Assembly: GCA_018398805.1 (NCBI GenBank)
Contig: JAGFBZ010000178.1
Location: 558,001 to 622,000 of the forward strand
Length of the DNA stretch: 64,000 nt
Source: Hirundichthys speculiger
Taxonomy: Eukaryota; Chordata; Actinopteri; Beloniformes; Exocoetidae
Direction of reading: 5' to 3'
Shown: positions 19,870 to 34,000 of the stretch, piece by piece
Numbering within the stretch: position 1 is the first letter of the stretch
Layout: every line of letters begins with the position of its first letter
The notes under the pieces: model-generated
Seen by the model: the letters and a program-made list of their open reading frames with translations, nothing else
Database searches by the model: none
What the model was told of the DNA's origin: nothing
Translations under genes and position numbers: made by a program

Positions 19870-22004
19870 ATCTGATGTCGTATTTGGTTTATTTCACTGA
19901 TTTCATCTCCTGTCTCATAAACCACAGTCAGCAAAGCAGTCTACAGGCACAGAGACAAACATGATTGTTTTCATTTTCTTTCTTACTATTGTGTTAAAGT
20001 CTTTTTCTTCAGATCTAAAATCTTAAAACTCAAAGCTGGATAATTCGAGAACCACCAATCGATGAAGAGCTCGGGGACAGTGTGTGGGGGGGAGGGGGGT
20101 TGTGTGGTGACTGCAGGGTGTTTCCAGTTCCATGTTCAGGTCCCAACACTGCTTCTCCTGCAGGATAAGCAAAGCTCGAGATGTGTGACGCAGAGTCTGT
20201 TGGCGAGCAAAGTTCGCCTGGTGATTGCAGTGTGTGGTTAAGGCTGTCCACTACTTATTTTACCCCCTCCACAGCACTGGTCAAGGCAAACAATATGCTA
20301 GAAAAAAAAAAAAAATAAAATTCATAACTTACAGGAGCAGAAAAAATATGCTTAAAAAAAAGAAGAAAAAACAGCCAAGAAGGCAAAGCTGCAGCCCCAA
20401 AGAAGAGGCACGTCATTGGTGATACTGCACACCAGGGAAATGGACCTCACTGCCCTCACCGAGGCCGCGCCACCGTGACTCTCATCTCAACAACGCACGT
20501 CTCTGGAAGGAAGCTGCACCAGGGTGGGGGTGTGTGTGACCAGCCTCACCTGTCCAGGTTGGAGGAGGTGCATGAGATACCTGAGTGAGATCTACGGTGC
20601 TGACCGACCCGACGCAGTCAGCCTGCTCTGATGGAGCGTCCCAACGTGGAGTCACGGGTGAGTCGGCATCAGTTCCAGCTCGGTAGCACGCGGGCAAAAC
20701 AAACACGACGGGCAATAAAACCCCCCCAATAAAAGAAAAAAAGGAAAAAGAAACTTCAGCGGGAGCACAGAGGAAAAGAAACATCTGGAAAGCTGTTCCC
20801 CACGCGCCATAAACAGGAGAACCAAGCGGTTCTGGCTTGTCTGGGCCTTTTCAGACACGTATTGATCATGAGACAGGATATCAACCGATCCGTTTCCTGT
20901 CACAGGTGGGGGTAAGACACACCCACCTGGTGCCATGACACTGAAGCAACCAGAAATACTGCTGCAGGTTGAAACGGGTGTGCTTGTATTGCTGTGCTGC
21001 GGCAACGTGGGGTCTTGACTCAAAGAGGAAGGAGGAACATGAGCACCATTATTGCTTTTTTTAGGGCACGCAGGCGGGCAGACTGATCTACAGGTGAGGG
21101 TCTGTGTCATCCTGCAGGTGATGCAGGCTGTCTTTAGTTCAAACTAATTACCCAAGAAAAAACATCCCTTTGAGTCACAACAAACGGGCTTTCATTAATG
21201 ATCATGATTATGTTTGGCACACTTGGGTCGAGGAAGGGAAGAGAAGCAAGGAGGAGATCGGTCACATGAGAGCAGGGCCCCCCCGCTGTGGGACACATCT
21301 GTGCTGTAGCACCCACACAGAGGGAAAACAGAACCTCTTCACATCTGCCCACTGGATGCATCCATCTACTCTGGGACTCTTCCTGCAAATGTCTTGGCAG
21401 CAGGACAGAAAAGCTGCAAAACTCCGCATCCTTTGGCTGCGAGTGGGTCATCAAAATTAAATTACAAAGGAACCGAGGTCCAGCGGAGAGGCGGGTCCGT
21501 GTTTCCTGCGCCAGTGCGTGTGGTTCGACAGTGTGTGACCCCCTCTCTGAACACATGTGGGTAAGGTCAGAGTTCATTCAGGTAGTGATGCTCGCTGTGT
21601 GGCGAGGAGCCGCAGTGATCGCTGGGTACCACTTCTTTAAAATAGAACTTTTTCTATTTGAATATACACACTCCTCAGCACAGCCAAGTCTACAATCATT
21701 AGCTTCATAATAAGAATATGAATAAACAATGAGAATAATAATATATATATGTATATATATATATATTTAAATATATATATATACACACACACACACACAC
21801 GCACGCACACACACACACACACTCACATAGTTGTTTGTAGCATGAGATTTTGTCAGCAGCCATCACTGGAACATTCAGGGTGGTAAATTGCATATTTACA
21901 AAAAAAAAAACATAATTTACATCCCGGTGCTCGAGGCTCAGGGTCAGAAGTCAGGTGTGTTGGTGGGGGGGGGGGGGGAGGGGGAGGTCAAGGATGCTGG
22001 TGTG
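19870..22004 (-). other. rptor: probable rptor 3' UTR (end uncertain)
   Basis: Sequence downstream of the rptor stop without a coding signal. The first AATAAA I notice on the minus strand is at 19888-19893 (TTTATT on the plus strand), which would give a 3' UTR of about 2.1 kb. The tract includes the composite TA/CA repeat at 21738-21826. The true cleavage site cannot be decided from sequence alone. Confidence 0.3.
21738..21826. repeat. (TA)n/(CA)n composite microsatellite
   Basis: TA units with TTTAA interruptions change to CA units (21783-21822). It lies in the presumed rptor 3' UTR. A G-rich run follows at 21965-21986. Confidence 0.95.
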
Positions 22005-22073
22005 TTATCTTAGCCTCTTCTCTGCTGAATAGATGGACATGTAGTAGTCGTTGCTGCCAACTGCCAAGTGAGG
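22005..22073 (-). CDS. rptor: rptor last coding exon and stop
   Basis: 69 nt, phase 0. It encodes PHLAVGSNDYYMSIYSAEKR, then LR and TAA (22005-22007). The acceptor is TTTTTTTCTTCCAG. This closes the last blade, with the same C-terminus as vertebrate Raptor. Confidence 0.97.
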   Translation of the reverse strand, partial: PHLAVGSNDYYMSIYSAEKRLR

Positions 22074-25000
22074 CTGGAAGAAAAAAACAAGAGACAGGAA
22101 GGAGAGTTAGATGCTCAGGATGACTGCATCATCCAGAATAGTTTCCTCAACTTGAAGCTCTAACGATGCTCGAAAGTCTCCCGATAGCTTTAACTGTTCA
22201 GCCTGCAATCAGCCTCAATTCAACCTGATTCTAAAAAAAAATGTAAATAAAAACAGATTGGAATGATTTTCAAATCATCTTAACTCATATTTTAATCACA
22301 ACAGGATACAGAAAACAACAAATGTCGTACTTCATGAAACATTAGCAACAAAAAGGCCGGGAAAGTAAGTGGGACCAAAAAGAAAACACCTGGAGGAACA
22401 TTTTGTAACTGATTTAGGTTCATTGACAGGCCAGTGACATGACCGGATGAGGTATAAGTTCACCCATCTACGTCTTTTTTAAAGAATAATGTTCCTGAGA
22501 CTAAAGTTGTGAAGACTCTCCCCATCAGTCATGTTTATGCAACGTCAACAGAAGAGTCTGCAGAAATCTCTGTGTGCAGGGGACAAAGCTGAAAGTCAAC
22601 ACTGATGCATGTGATCTTCAGGTGGAACTGCTCGTGAAACGTCTGTAGAAGAACACAGTTGGCCGTGCCAGGCCCAAACGCAGCTTAAAGCTTGATCATG
22701 GGAAGAAGCCACATCTGAACATGATCCAGAGATGCTGCCATCTTCTCTGGGACAAAGCTCACTCCAAGTGGAAAACTGTTTGGTGGTCAGACAGACATTT
22801 GAACTAAAGGAGAGAGGGACCATGTGGACCGCCTGTGCTCAGCTCAGAAACCTCCATCTATGATGAGAAGGATCAATGCAGCTCGCACACCTGGAAAGGA
22901 AACATTCATGCTGAAAGGTATCTACAGGTTCTGGAGCAACATGTGCTTCCCAGTCAGGCCCTGCATGTTTCAGGAAGACAGAAGACAAACTGGATACTGC
23001 ATCCGTTACAAAAGCCATTACAAGGCTTTACAGCAGCAGAGTCTGGGTGCTGAAATGAGCCGGTCAGGTCATGAAGTCACATATTTACTCAACTGAACTG
23101 GATATACTTTATTAATAGTAAAAAACTGTTGTCGCAGAGTAAATTTAATGCAGGTGAACTTTGAGGACAGCATGGCCAGCAGTTCAACATCTGGGGTGCA
23201 GAGGTGCTCCTTCACAGTAACCTGCACCCCCGTCCCACTTCTGCTGGTCTTTTTATGGCCCGTGTCTTCTGTAATCCGTGTGGAACGTGGTCCTCAGAAA
23301 ACGTCATACAGCTGCTGTTTTACCTCCCAGCGATCTCACAATACGTGTCCCCATTATCCTCTTCCCCGACACCCTCCACCTCTCCTCTTCAACTTGTCCC
23401 CCATACTTTCCATTGTCATAGCAAGTCATCATAACAAATGTTACAACTGGAATTTTTTGACAAATATTGACAGCAGAAATTCTGCAAGAATGCCATCCAA
23501 TTAAAAAAATCAGCCAAAAATCAAAGAAAGGAAACAAAAAAAGGAACAATTTGACAGCAACTGCTGCAGGCGGCTGATAAGTGATGCCGTTCTTTCATTT
23601 CAAAAAGAAAATCGAAAAAGAAGCCAGAAGCCCAGATATCAGACAGGGATGGAAGACATTTCTAAAATACCAGTAACTAGTTCAGACAGATTTGCACCAT
23701 TGTTAAAGGAAAGAAGCTACACAGCAGTGAACATCGCCGTGACCCAACTTTTATCAGACACGTTGCTCCCAAGAAATTCAAAATGAGCTCATGTTGTCCA
23801 TGAAATGTAGATTATTTTCATCATCTGATACGTTTTCTCTCTTCTATTGTGAATGAAATATGCTTCTCCAAAGCGCTGCATGCTTTCATGAACATTTTAC
23901 AGTGACCCAACGTTTTCAGTGCTTTGGCGCTGTGAATCAGCAGGACGCCGCAGAGAAGATGAGAGGGTGATGACTCTGGAGATAACGGCGGTGACCAGGA
24001 AGCGACCGGTTTACAAACAGAAATGGGTGGTGGATACAGGAAAGGCAGCTGGCAGCACATGAACGTGGCAGACTCGGGGTGGGGTGGGGGAGGAGAACCC
24101 AGAGATTGCATCAAAGAGAGGAAGTGTGCTCCCTGAGCGTACGCTTCCTCATGAGAGTCAATCCAGATGAGAGAGAAGGCTGAGTAAGCCGGGGTGGGGG
24201 GGGGCACGGACTCATGTGGCAGATTACTGGCTGTTATGCTAAACGATGAGGTCTCGGCTCGGTCGCCTGGGTGCGTGTTCAAGAGACACCACATCACTGA
24301 TGATCCGGCCCAGTTCAGCATCAGTGGATGTTCTACCGCAACAACCCGTTAACAGAGGTGAGAACAGAGAGATAAAGAATAAAACGATCATGATTGAAGC
24401 TAATGCTGTCAGTGGAACTCAGTTCTGTGATGCTGGTTTCTAGTTTGCTCTGGTGGGAAGGTGGTGGAACCGAAATGATTCAGAGCAGGAAATTTAAACA
24501 TGTTTTTCCCTACTTCTGTAAAATGGTCCTCAACATTACTTTAAGACACACAACTGAAACACGGACATTAATTCACGTGTCATCAAGTTCGTTTAGGTCA
24601 GCGTGAACGTGGAGCACAGCTGGGAGATGAACCGCGTTTCATTTCTTCTTCCAGCAAAGAGTTCAAGCCTAAACTGGACGTCCTTCATCTCCAAACCCCC
24701 AGACAGCACTGCTTCAAGAACCATCACTCATCCATCAATGATCCAACCACACCAACAAGAGATGACGTTGGAAACCTGTCGAGCCACATCCAGCTGTGCA
24801 GGAAAAGGATCCTGATGTTAAGCTTGTCTAGAGGCAGTGTTGACGTCTCTGGGCTCTGAGGCATCTCAGACAGACCGCCACTCAGAGAAACCTCAACTGC
24901 TCCCATCAAGTCAGGATTCCTAATCTTTGATTTTTTTAAATAGATGAAAAAGACCACCGACACTCTTATCAAGTCCAAAATCCAGGCTCTGGTGTGTGAA

Positions 25001-28000
25001 GTTGTACAGGTCGCCTCGGCAAAGGTCACGTGCACCCCTGCGACGGCAGCATTAATGCAGAAAAGCAGAGCAACACATGCTGCGTTCAGGGTCACGTCTG
25101 TTGCAGGGATGTATCTGTGTTCTGCACCGAGGCGACGCAGAACTGCGACGCGCACGCATCACGGAGGCTGAGTAAGGAGAGGTTACAGGTATGTGTGCTG
25201 GAGTATGCTCAGTTCTTAAATAATACAACTAAATAAAAGTCACAGAATCGCTCCACTTCTTTCTTTGGTGTTTCTTTTTCTCCCCCCACGCTTCCCCAAC
25301 TTTTTCTGAACTGAAGCTGCATACTGGCCTATAAACATAAGCTGCACCATCTTGTGATTACGTCTGTTCCTTTGTTTGAAGCTGGTGGTGTGCAGCACTT
25401 CTTCATTTTTAAAAGAATTTTATTTTATTGTGAAGGATGAACCCACCGTGTGAGTTGTGACCCACAAAAAAAAGAAACAGCAAAGCTGGAGAGCTGAGGT
25501 GCTGCAGAGTCGGTAGATTCTCTCTCGCTTCATCACAAGGAAACTGGCTCGCGTTGTGCAGGACAGCTGTTTGATTATTAAAAAAATAAAATGCTTCATG
25601 CAGCTCTAAATCAAAGACTAATTAACCATCTCGACATTAAACCTTCAGGCACTCTGGATCCCTCCTCCACCACGTTTATCTGACACTTTATTTCAGACCA
25701 AACACAGACGGATCCTAAAGAACACAGTCGCTCTGAAATCATGGAGGTAACAGATTTTTACCCAGTAAGGATGGAAGGCTAAACAGCTGATGGCACCGAT
25801 CCTTTGTCCCATGAAGCCGTCGTAGTACTTGATGTTGCTGATTACGTCTCCATTAGCGTTGTAGACAGCTATGAACTGGTTCATCGATCCGCTGGAGCGG
25901 GAAAAGAGACGTAGGGCGGTTACTTGGAGCAAGGACATTCAGGTTCACAAGTTAGGCTTTATTTTTGTGTCAAAACGAAATAGGAAAATGTAAGAAAAGA
26001 AGGAGGAGTGTAATTTATATTCATACGAAGATGCTTTTGATCCCCACAGTGACGCCTGATGAGGTCTCCTCGCCGCTGGTTCCTGCGTCTACATAAACCA
26101 ACTCACCAGGCGAAGAGGTTGGCCTGCGGGTGGATGTCCAAGGCCGTCAATCCCTTTACAGTCTGCAGCACGTTGATGGAGTCCGGCGTCCGCGGCTCAA
26201 AGAACCGAACGTCCCCGTTAACGCTGGCGGGGAAACGTTGGAGTCAGTACAGGCGAGGAGCTCTGCGGTGTGTGAATGATGGCAGGAAGTGAGAAGGAAA
26301 AAAGAAAAAGAGTACCTGACGCTAATAATATGGCCGTCTGTCTCCTTCTGCAGATGAGCTTTGACCACCCAGGCGCCGTGCTCCCTGTAGGTCATCACAC
26401 GGCTGCAGAAACAAAACAACTTTCACCGTTATGTCTTGAAATTTATGCAACATAATGACATACAGAACAGATCGAAGGATAAACATTCAATAAATAACTC
26501 CTTCACATCATCCACTGAACTGCTCATCCTTTTAGACACGAGTACAGTGCCCCCTTCTGACACGACTCCCACTGACTGGATTGTTCCTTATTCTTTAATT
26601 CAGTATCTGAGATGAAGCTAATTCTTTTAAATATCTCAGTACATGAATGTTTAATGGTGTGTTCACTGTCTGCTTGCTCATCCTCCCTTGGATCCAGGTG
26701 ATCCAGCACCCACAAAGTGTTTCAAGTTCATCCCATTATTTTCCTGGAAACTGGCTGTGAAGAGGTCTTTTTTTTGTTTTTTGTTTAGAACGTAAATCTG
26801 ACATGAATGCAACTCAATCAGCAAAGGATCTGTTGAAAAGTGGAAGCACAGCCTTGTTTATCAGGTAACTGGAGACACTTTATTCAGCTGAACATCAAAT
26901 CTATTTTAACACTGGTCAATTACACTATTTCATTATAGTTCCTTCAGTTTTTTCCTGAGAAATATGAGATGGTTCCCTCGATCATCCATTTAAACCCACT
27001 GTGTGACCCACTGCTTCATTAAGGAGGATTAGGGTTGTAATTTTGGTTGCTGCTTCATTATAGAATTCACAAGAACGAGGAGCGACACAGATTCAAACTC
27101 AGAAAAAGTTCATAAAAGTATTCAAATCTGCAGCACTGCGTCTCTTTGTTTTACTACGCATTAGACCTCCAAAGATGCTCTGATTTTCTCTTTTTTTGAC
27201 TGGCTAACCCTCAACACAACAGCCATCATTCTGCTTATTCAAATGAGAGACTGAATTCAGAATTTCTGGTTTTCCAATAAGTTTTAGCTTTTCTCTGAAG
27301 GGGGATGTAATGCAGGTCGGGAACCACCGGATGGCAGTGTGGCATCAGGACTGGAGGAAAACCCCGACCTGCCGTCTGAGGTGACAGAGAACATTTCAAG
27401 TGATCATGTTTGTTGAATTACTGTAATTCAGAAACTGCACCTGGACGGAGGGGAAAGAAATAAAAGACTTTCAGGACACTCCCCCCAGATCTGAACCTTG
27501 ACCTTTGTGATGTCGACTTCCAGCTGTGGACTGATGCCAGAGTAGAAACCGTAGTTTCCAACAGATGTAACTACATGTCTGAAGTGCAAATAATTCCCTT
27601 AAAATCTATTGACGGGATCCAAAATGCTGCGAGCAGAATCCTGGCAGGTTTTACCAGGAGAGACCGCTGCTCTCCTGCGTTTGCCTCCAACACTGGTTCT
27701 CTGTAAAATCTAGAAGCTAATCTTGAACTGTTTCAGTGCAATCAAAGACAAAGCTCCATCTTGTCTGAGAGATCTCATTCTTATAAACTGAATAAGACCT
27801 CTACAATAGCAAATGGGAATCAGGTTTCAGCTTTCATGCTCCTGATGGACCAGCTCCACGTCTGTAGGAGATGCTCCGGTTCTCAGATAAAGATCAGCTC
27901 CATCATCCAGTCACAATATATACAACTCTGTAATCTTTTTGTTTTAATATGCTCCTGTTGTCTTTTTTAAAAACATATTATCCTAAGCCTGCGTTTTGCT

Positions 28001-31000
28001 TTTAGCGTTAGCATCCGATATTTCCGCTGTTATTTCTTTAACGACTTCTTTAAGTGTTGCTAATCTTTAAAATTTTATTTCATCTTTACAACTGGCTTAA
28101 TTTCCACACTTGCTTTGTTTTGGTGGCGTGCGTTTGCTCTGTGCAGCACTTTAGGTTACATTTGTGCTCCATAAAGTTGAGATGAAAGGAACTATTAAGT
28201 TAACTTTATTTAAAGATTTATGAGCCACTCCTTAGTTTAACTGCTTTGTTTTACCTCTCGGGGACTGAAATTAAAATAATGTTTAGCCAACTGTGCGGGC
28301 CGGGGGTGGGGGGGGGGGGAGAGACACAGTGTCACTACGGTCCATTAAAAGAAGCGTCAACCCCACCGGGAGATTTACAGCACTTCATATATAATATAGA
28401 TCAGAGGAGTGAATGATGTTAGAGCCTGTTAACGTCCACAGGAGCTGCTGTGTGTTCTGGTGTGTATTTAAATAAAGGTAGGACTGCTAAAATAATTAGT
28501 TCATGGAAATTTAATCATAAATTCAAAATCAATCTGAAGTGATGAGAAAATGATGAGGTGGGAAGCTGCGTGTCAGACCAGATAGAGGGATGCTTTACCA
28601 TTCGTTGGGGCCCATCCTGCGATCAAAGACCCGCACGGACCCGTCGCCCAGACCTGCGACGATGAGCGACCGCTGGGAGTCACAGGACAGGCTGGTCACA
28701 CAGCTGTCGGCTCCTGTCGGGATGTCCTGGTACACAAACACACACACAAACACACGGCAGTGAGGCTTTGAGCAGGTTCGCTCGCTCAACTCCGAACCTC
28801 CTTTGAAATCATCAATCAGGCGTGACTTATTCGAAGTGGGACTGCATCAATATGCAGCCACAGGCAGTCAGGGCCATTTGTACCTGTATTAAGTCCATCC
28901 ATCACGACAATAATTAGCACACGCAGGTTAATTAAATATGTAAAAAAGCAGAAACCGCAGTAATGGCTCTGACTGCCCCACATTCAGTGAGACAGACAAC
29001 AGCAGTGAACTGCTCATTAAGTTTTAATGCAAGTCTCACAAACAGAGTTGTTTTCATGTCTTTCAAGCACAAACCGAGTGACTTCTGGCGATTAGAAGAG
29101 TTTTCAGAACTGCTAACTCCCGAATAGGTCTGCTATCATTCAAGATATTTGTGCTAACTTGTGTAATTATTTCCAATCACCTCCATATAAACAGTTTAAA
29201 GCCTGAACTTCGCTGTTCTTGAGGATGTTTAGCGGCTCTCCTGAGTGGAGAATCAGCGCCACCAGCTGGTTACTGTTGATGTGCTTAACTTGGGTTTGTT
29301 GCATTTATCAAATTTGCAGCAGAAAGGTTGAGGTCATAAAAACATATGGATCCGCGGTCAAACCCAAGTCCGCCCACCAAATCTGGCTGTTCGGGGCAGC
29401 GGACTGAGCAAAGTCCTGCTTCGATTTTAGACAGAAGACTGAAGAAGTGACTGTTCGGCCATCACCCAATAAATCCCATAAAAAAACTCAAACTTACAAT
29501 AAAGTAACAGCATTGAGCTCCACTATTGTCCCAAATTAGAGCTGAGTGAGAAGCTCTTATCAAAAAGAAAAGAAAGGACACCAACATCAGCACCGCACGT
29601 AGAAGAAAAGAGAAATAATGAGAAATGAATGTGATTTTTTACATGGGATTTATTGACAAGAAGAAAAAAAAAAAATCAGCTGAAGCTCAGGATTATACAG
29701 GTAGCTGTTAACACCTGCTGGGCATTGCTGCCGGTCTCACCTCCTCCGGTGCCCATGGGTCATCAGCCAGAAACCACCATTCACCGACGTTTGGCTCCTT
29801 TGATCCTGCTACGTCTCCTGGTGGCGGAGCAGTGACAGGACGTCTCCCTGTCACCCCCTGCAGCTGATGGCTGTCATCCCCTGCGGCTGTTTTCCGGGGT
29901 TAAGTGTTTTTCCCCCAAGCTTTGTCCTTCCTCCTGAGCCAGAGCCAAAAGCTCCCTTTTTCAGCCTCCTCTGCCAGGTCCTTGTTGCCTTCCTGAGCCT
30001 TCCTCCGGTGAGTCTCACGTCCTTCAGGAGGCGTGTGGTTGACAAACCCATGAAGCCTCGGCATCCGACCTCCACTGGGTAGATGGCAGTCTTCCAGCCA
30101 GCCTCCCGCCACTCGCCAGTCAGCTCTGAGTACTTAGCCTTCTTGTGTTCGAAGGCCGCCTCAATCCCATCCTCCATGGGTACTGTTAGCTCGATGAGGA
30201 ACGCCGCTGACCACACCGCTATGTCAGGCCGGAGAGATGTGGTGGTGATCTCCGTGGGGAATTGGAGCTTCCTGTCGAGATGGACCCCCATGCTCCACTC
30301 TTGGTCAGGGGAAAAGGCCCTTGATGTTTCTCTTGGCCTGATGAAAGGTGGTGAGGTCCTCTGCAGGTGCTTGTGATTTACTTCCCTGTCGACATTCCTC
30401 CAGCACTTCGGCTAGCTTCCTCAGGACTTGGTCTTCATCTATAGCGGCCCTGTGAGAGCGCGATCTTAGAAACTTAAAAGGACGTGCTGGAGGCTTGCGT
30501 TGGGAGCATTATAGAGCATCCCTCACTCCTAAACCACTGGTGGAGGTTCTGAGGACAGGGAAGTGTGTCGTATGTTGAGCGGATGAGGAAGCTGAGTCTT
30601 GCCTGTGGGATCTTCCACACACCAAGGTTATTATCATTAACGAAAACAAACGAAATAACGAAAACTAGAATTGAAAAAACATTTTCGTTAACTAAAATAA
30701 AATAAAAACGATAACTAACTGGAAACTGTAATATGTGTTTATAAAACAAACTAAAATTAACTATAATAATGTCAAGAACGTCCTTCGTTTTTGTGTTTGT
30801 AATTTTCTTTCCTCATAAATGTTTGAAATCTATTCACTTCGCTCCGCCGTACAACAACCGCAAAAGGTGATACAATGTGTGGAATACTTCTCAAGGGTAA
30901 AAAACCCACGAATCTGAAAGTCAATTTGAAAAGCTTTCATAAGAAGGCTAACCAAGACTACCTGGATAAGCTGCCCTCCTCCCTGGAAAGAGAAGCTGCA

Positions 31001-34000
31001 GCTGCAGGCCAGTCAGCGTTGGGAAGGAACGCCAGAATACAGCAACTATAAACTAAATATAAAGCAGATAGCTGCTGGTCAGTAAATACGCAGGAACACC
31101 ACAAGAGGGAAGATGCATTGATAAATATGTTTATTGAGACCGGAATGTAAACACGACTATGTAATTCGATAGCCTTCAAAAAGTTCAGTGCTTCACTCCA
31201 ACCAAAATTACAACCCTAATTTACAAAATAAAACTGAAACTAACACTGAAACTAATAAAAACTAAATTAAAACTAAGTATGTCAAAACAAAAACGAATAA
31301 AAACTAGCAAAAATGCTCTAAAAACCAATTAAAACTAACTGAATTTGGAAAAACTAAACTAAAAATTAAACTAAAAACTAAAACTAATGGAAAATCCAAA
31401 ACTATTATAACCCTGCCACACATCTGACTAACGTTCCTGTTCCTGGCCAAGCTCACGTTTAATGTGAACAGGACAAAGGGGAGGAGCCAGGAATAAGATC
31501 AACAGGACTTTTATGCTGGAGTGTTCGCCAGCAGATTAGACTGACGACGCGACGCCAGCGTTGTCTACATGAAGGAACAGAGAAGGATTCAGACCTCCAC
31601 TGTTGGCAGTGACATGTTGCAAATGAACAATAACTCTGCGGTCGAGCGTGAACTTTAATCTATAGCACTGTCACCAGGTTTATCTCAGCCTGAAGAAACT
31701 AGAGCTTTGTTGTTATAGAGGCGTCTACAGCAATCTTCACAGCAGCTCAGCTTCATGTAGTTCACTGAAGAACCTTGGAATCCATTTCTCACCTCAACTA
31801 AACCATCAAATCACCAACTTAATAAAACTGCTTCTTTAATGTTTCCTGAAACGGTAACTATACCCTCACAGTAATAAAAGCGTTTCTCTGATCTCTCCAG
31901 ATGAGCCTGATGGTCAAAGACGAGTCTGAAAATTGGTGACAGTTTCTCTGTTTCTGTTCAATATTCAAGTGAATCTGGAGCCATTTTTACTTTAATATTT
32001 CTGGACAGAAAATCAACATCATGGACTGTCTGGAGAAGGTTCCCCAGTGAGGTTCAGGCTACATGACAGCCGTCAGTAACTGGTCCTGGTGACATCTGAG
32101 GGGAAGGTTGTTTCTAACGAGCCGTTTCATGTCCAGACACGTTTTGGTCACGTTTTTTTTCCCCTTCAAAAGCAGAAACGACAGGTCAGTGTGTCGAGTC
32201 GTAAAGACTTCAAATCTACTTTTGTTTGCTTTTTCCATCAACTTCTGATGTCTGGGGCGCCGAAAAGGGGGGGTAAAGGATACGGATTATAGGGGCCCAT
32301 GATTGAGGGGGGCCCAGAGAGGCCCCTAATGATGATCAAAAATAGCATCAACAAATTTCGCCGCTGTGTTGGGGGGCCCGGTAAAGATTCTTTTCATGGG
32401 GCCCAAAATCCCTAGCGGCGCCCCTGTCTGATGTGCATCCTTCCCGTGCGCACATGAAAAACAGAAATGCTCAGCTCAGCTCCCCGAGTGAGCTAGAAAT
32501 GACTCCAAGTTGTGTGTATGTAAAATTTGTGGGTGCATTTTTAATTTTTCCAAGGTCACCCTCCTCTCAGGTTTTCAAAGGTCCCTGAAGTCCTGCGTCA
32601 GGGACCCTCAGACTGGAGGACGGCGTCCTGGGTCCGCACCACAAACAGCTTTAGGTGCAGACGGTCACCACAAACGTTGTTTTTCTAGGTCACAATTAAA
32701 AAGTTCAGAACTTGTTGAGATCAGCCAGAGCCTCTACTGCTCATCACTGAGTAAAATGTGTATTTGTGGTCTTTAAATGTTTAAAAGAGGAAGGAGTCGT
32801 CAACCCAGGAGGAGATGAGGAGGAGTGGTAAAGGTGTTTCTGGAGGGAAACTAGAAGATCTAAGAACTAGGGCTGGGCAACGATTAAAAATTTTAATTGC
32901 GATTAATCGCATTATTTCCCTGATTAATCACGATTAATCGGATTGTATACACAAAATCAAATAATGAATTCAAACAGTCACTTTTATTTTAATGTTCTGC
33001 TGCCATATGAACTAAAGTGCCATAACATTTGTTGTTCAAACACTTTTAACATCAGCACTTGTCAGTAACACATATTTAGTGTTAATCTCATCTTAAAAAA
33101 TGTAAAATAAAATAAAGCTTATTGCCACTGCCAGGGCATTAATGTCATCCAGTTTTTCTAAAAGTTTATAAAAAGTCTACAAACAAAATCCAACAAAATG
33201 ATTGTGTCTCAGCACAATCAGAACATTAAAACAGGTAATTTCTGAGGTAACAGCAGAAACTTTTAACGGGGAGTTCAACTTGTCAGTTGTTACAAATAAC
33301 CTTGTTTCTGTTGAATCCTCCGTCTGGGAGAACTTTAAAATGAAAATGTCAATGTTGAAGTTCAGTAACTTTACCAATCTGTGTATCATTCATTCTTTCC
33401 ATTTTCAATTGTCAATCAAAAATTTAAAAAAAATTAAAAGTGACATTTTATTACGTTGTTTTTTTTTTTTTTTTTTTATCTAACACACATAAAAAAAAAA
33501 AGAAAAAAATGCTTGTTTTTTATATTTCAATTTTAGACTTGGATCAAAAATACGAAATTAAAAAACGGGCGACAGAACTGAATTTGTTTTATAATCGAGG
33601 ACTGGATTTTCTGTTGTCATTACACATCTGTGCCACTAGATGGAGCCGCACTGAAGTAACCAGTAAGAGAACAGCAGGACAGTGAACACATGGAGCAGAT
33701 CTGATGGAACATGGAGGAATGACGCAAAAGTTTTGTTGCAGTCCAGAATTTTTTTTTTTTAGACAGAATTGTTAATATTGCTACCTGAGTTGCTACCTGA
33801 ACTGTAAAGTTCACGGATTTTTACCGTTCTCCATGTCTGTTTTAGCTTTTCCGCAAGTTTACCTGTCAATAGTTTTCTGGTTCCGCAGCAGACAGAAACA
33901 CACTTTTCGAAACAAAAGCATGTGAGCAACATGTGTTAACGCGGGATAAAATAAATGCCAGCGTTAATAAATTAACGAGTTAATGCGACAGTAACGCGTT

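Noticed and set aside
20652..21577. Frames of 140-152 codons on both strands
   Set aside because: They overlap one another in the presumed 3' UTR and show no recognisable domain.
21637..21893. Minus-strand frames with CVCVCV and IYIYIY runs
   Set aside because: Microsatellite translation in the presumed rptor 3' UTR.
23821..24321. 166-codon minus-strand frame in an rptor intron
   Set aside because: No domain, repeat-rich Pro/Ser composition and no supporting splice context.
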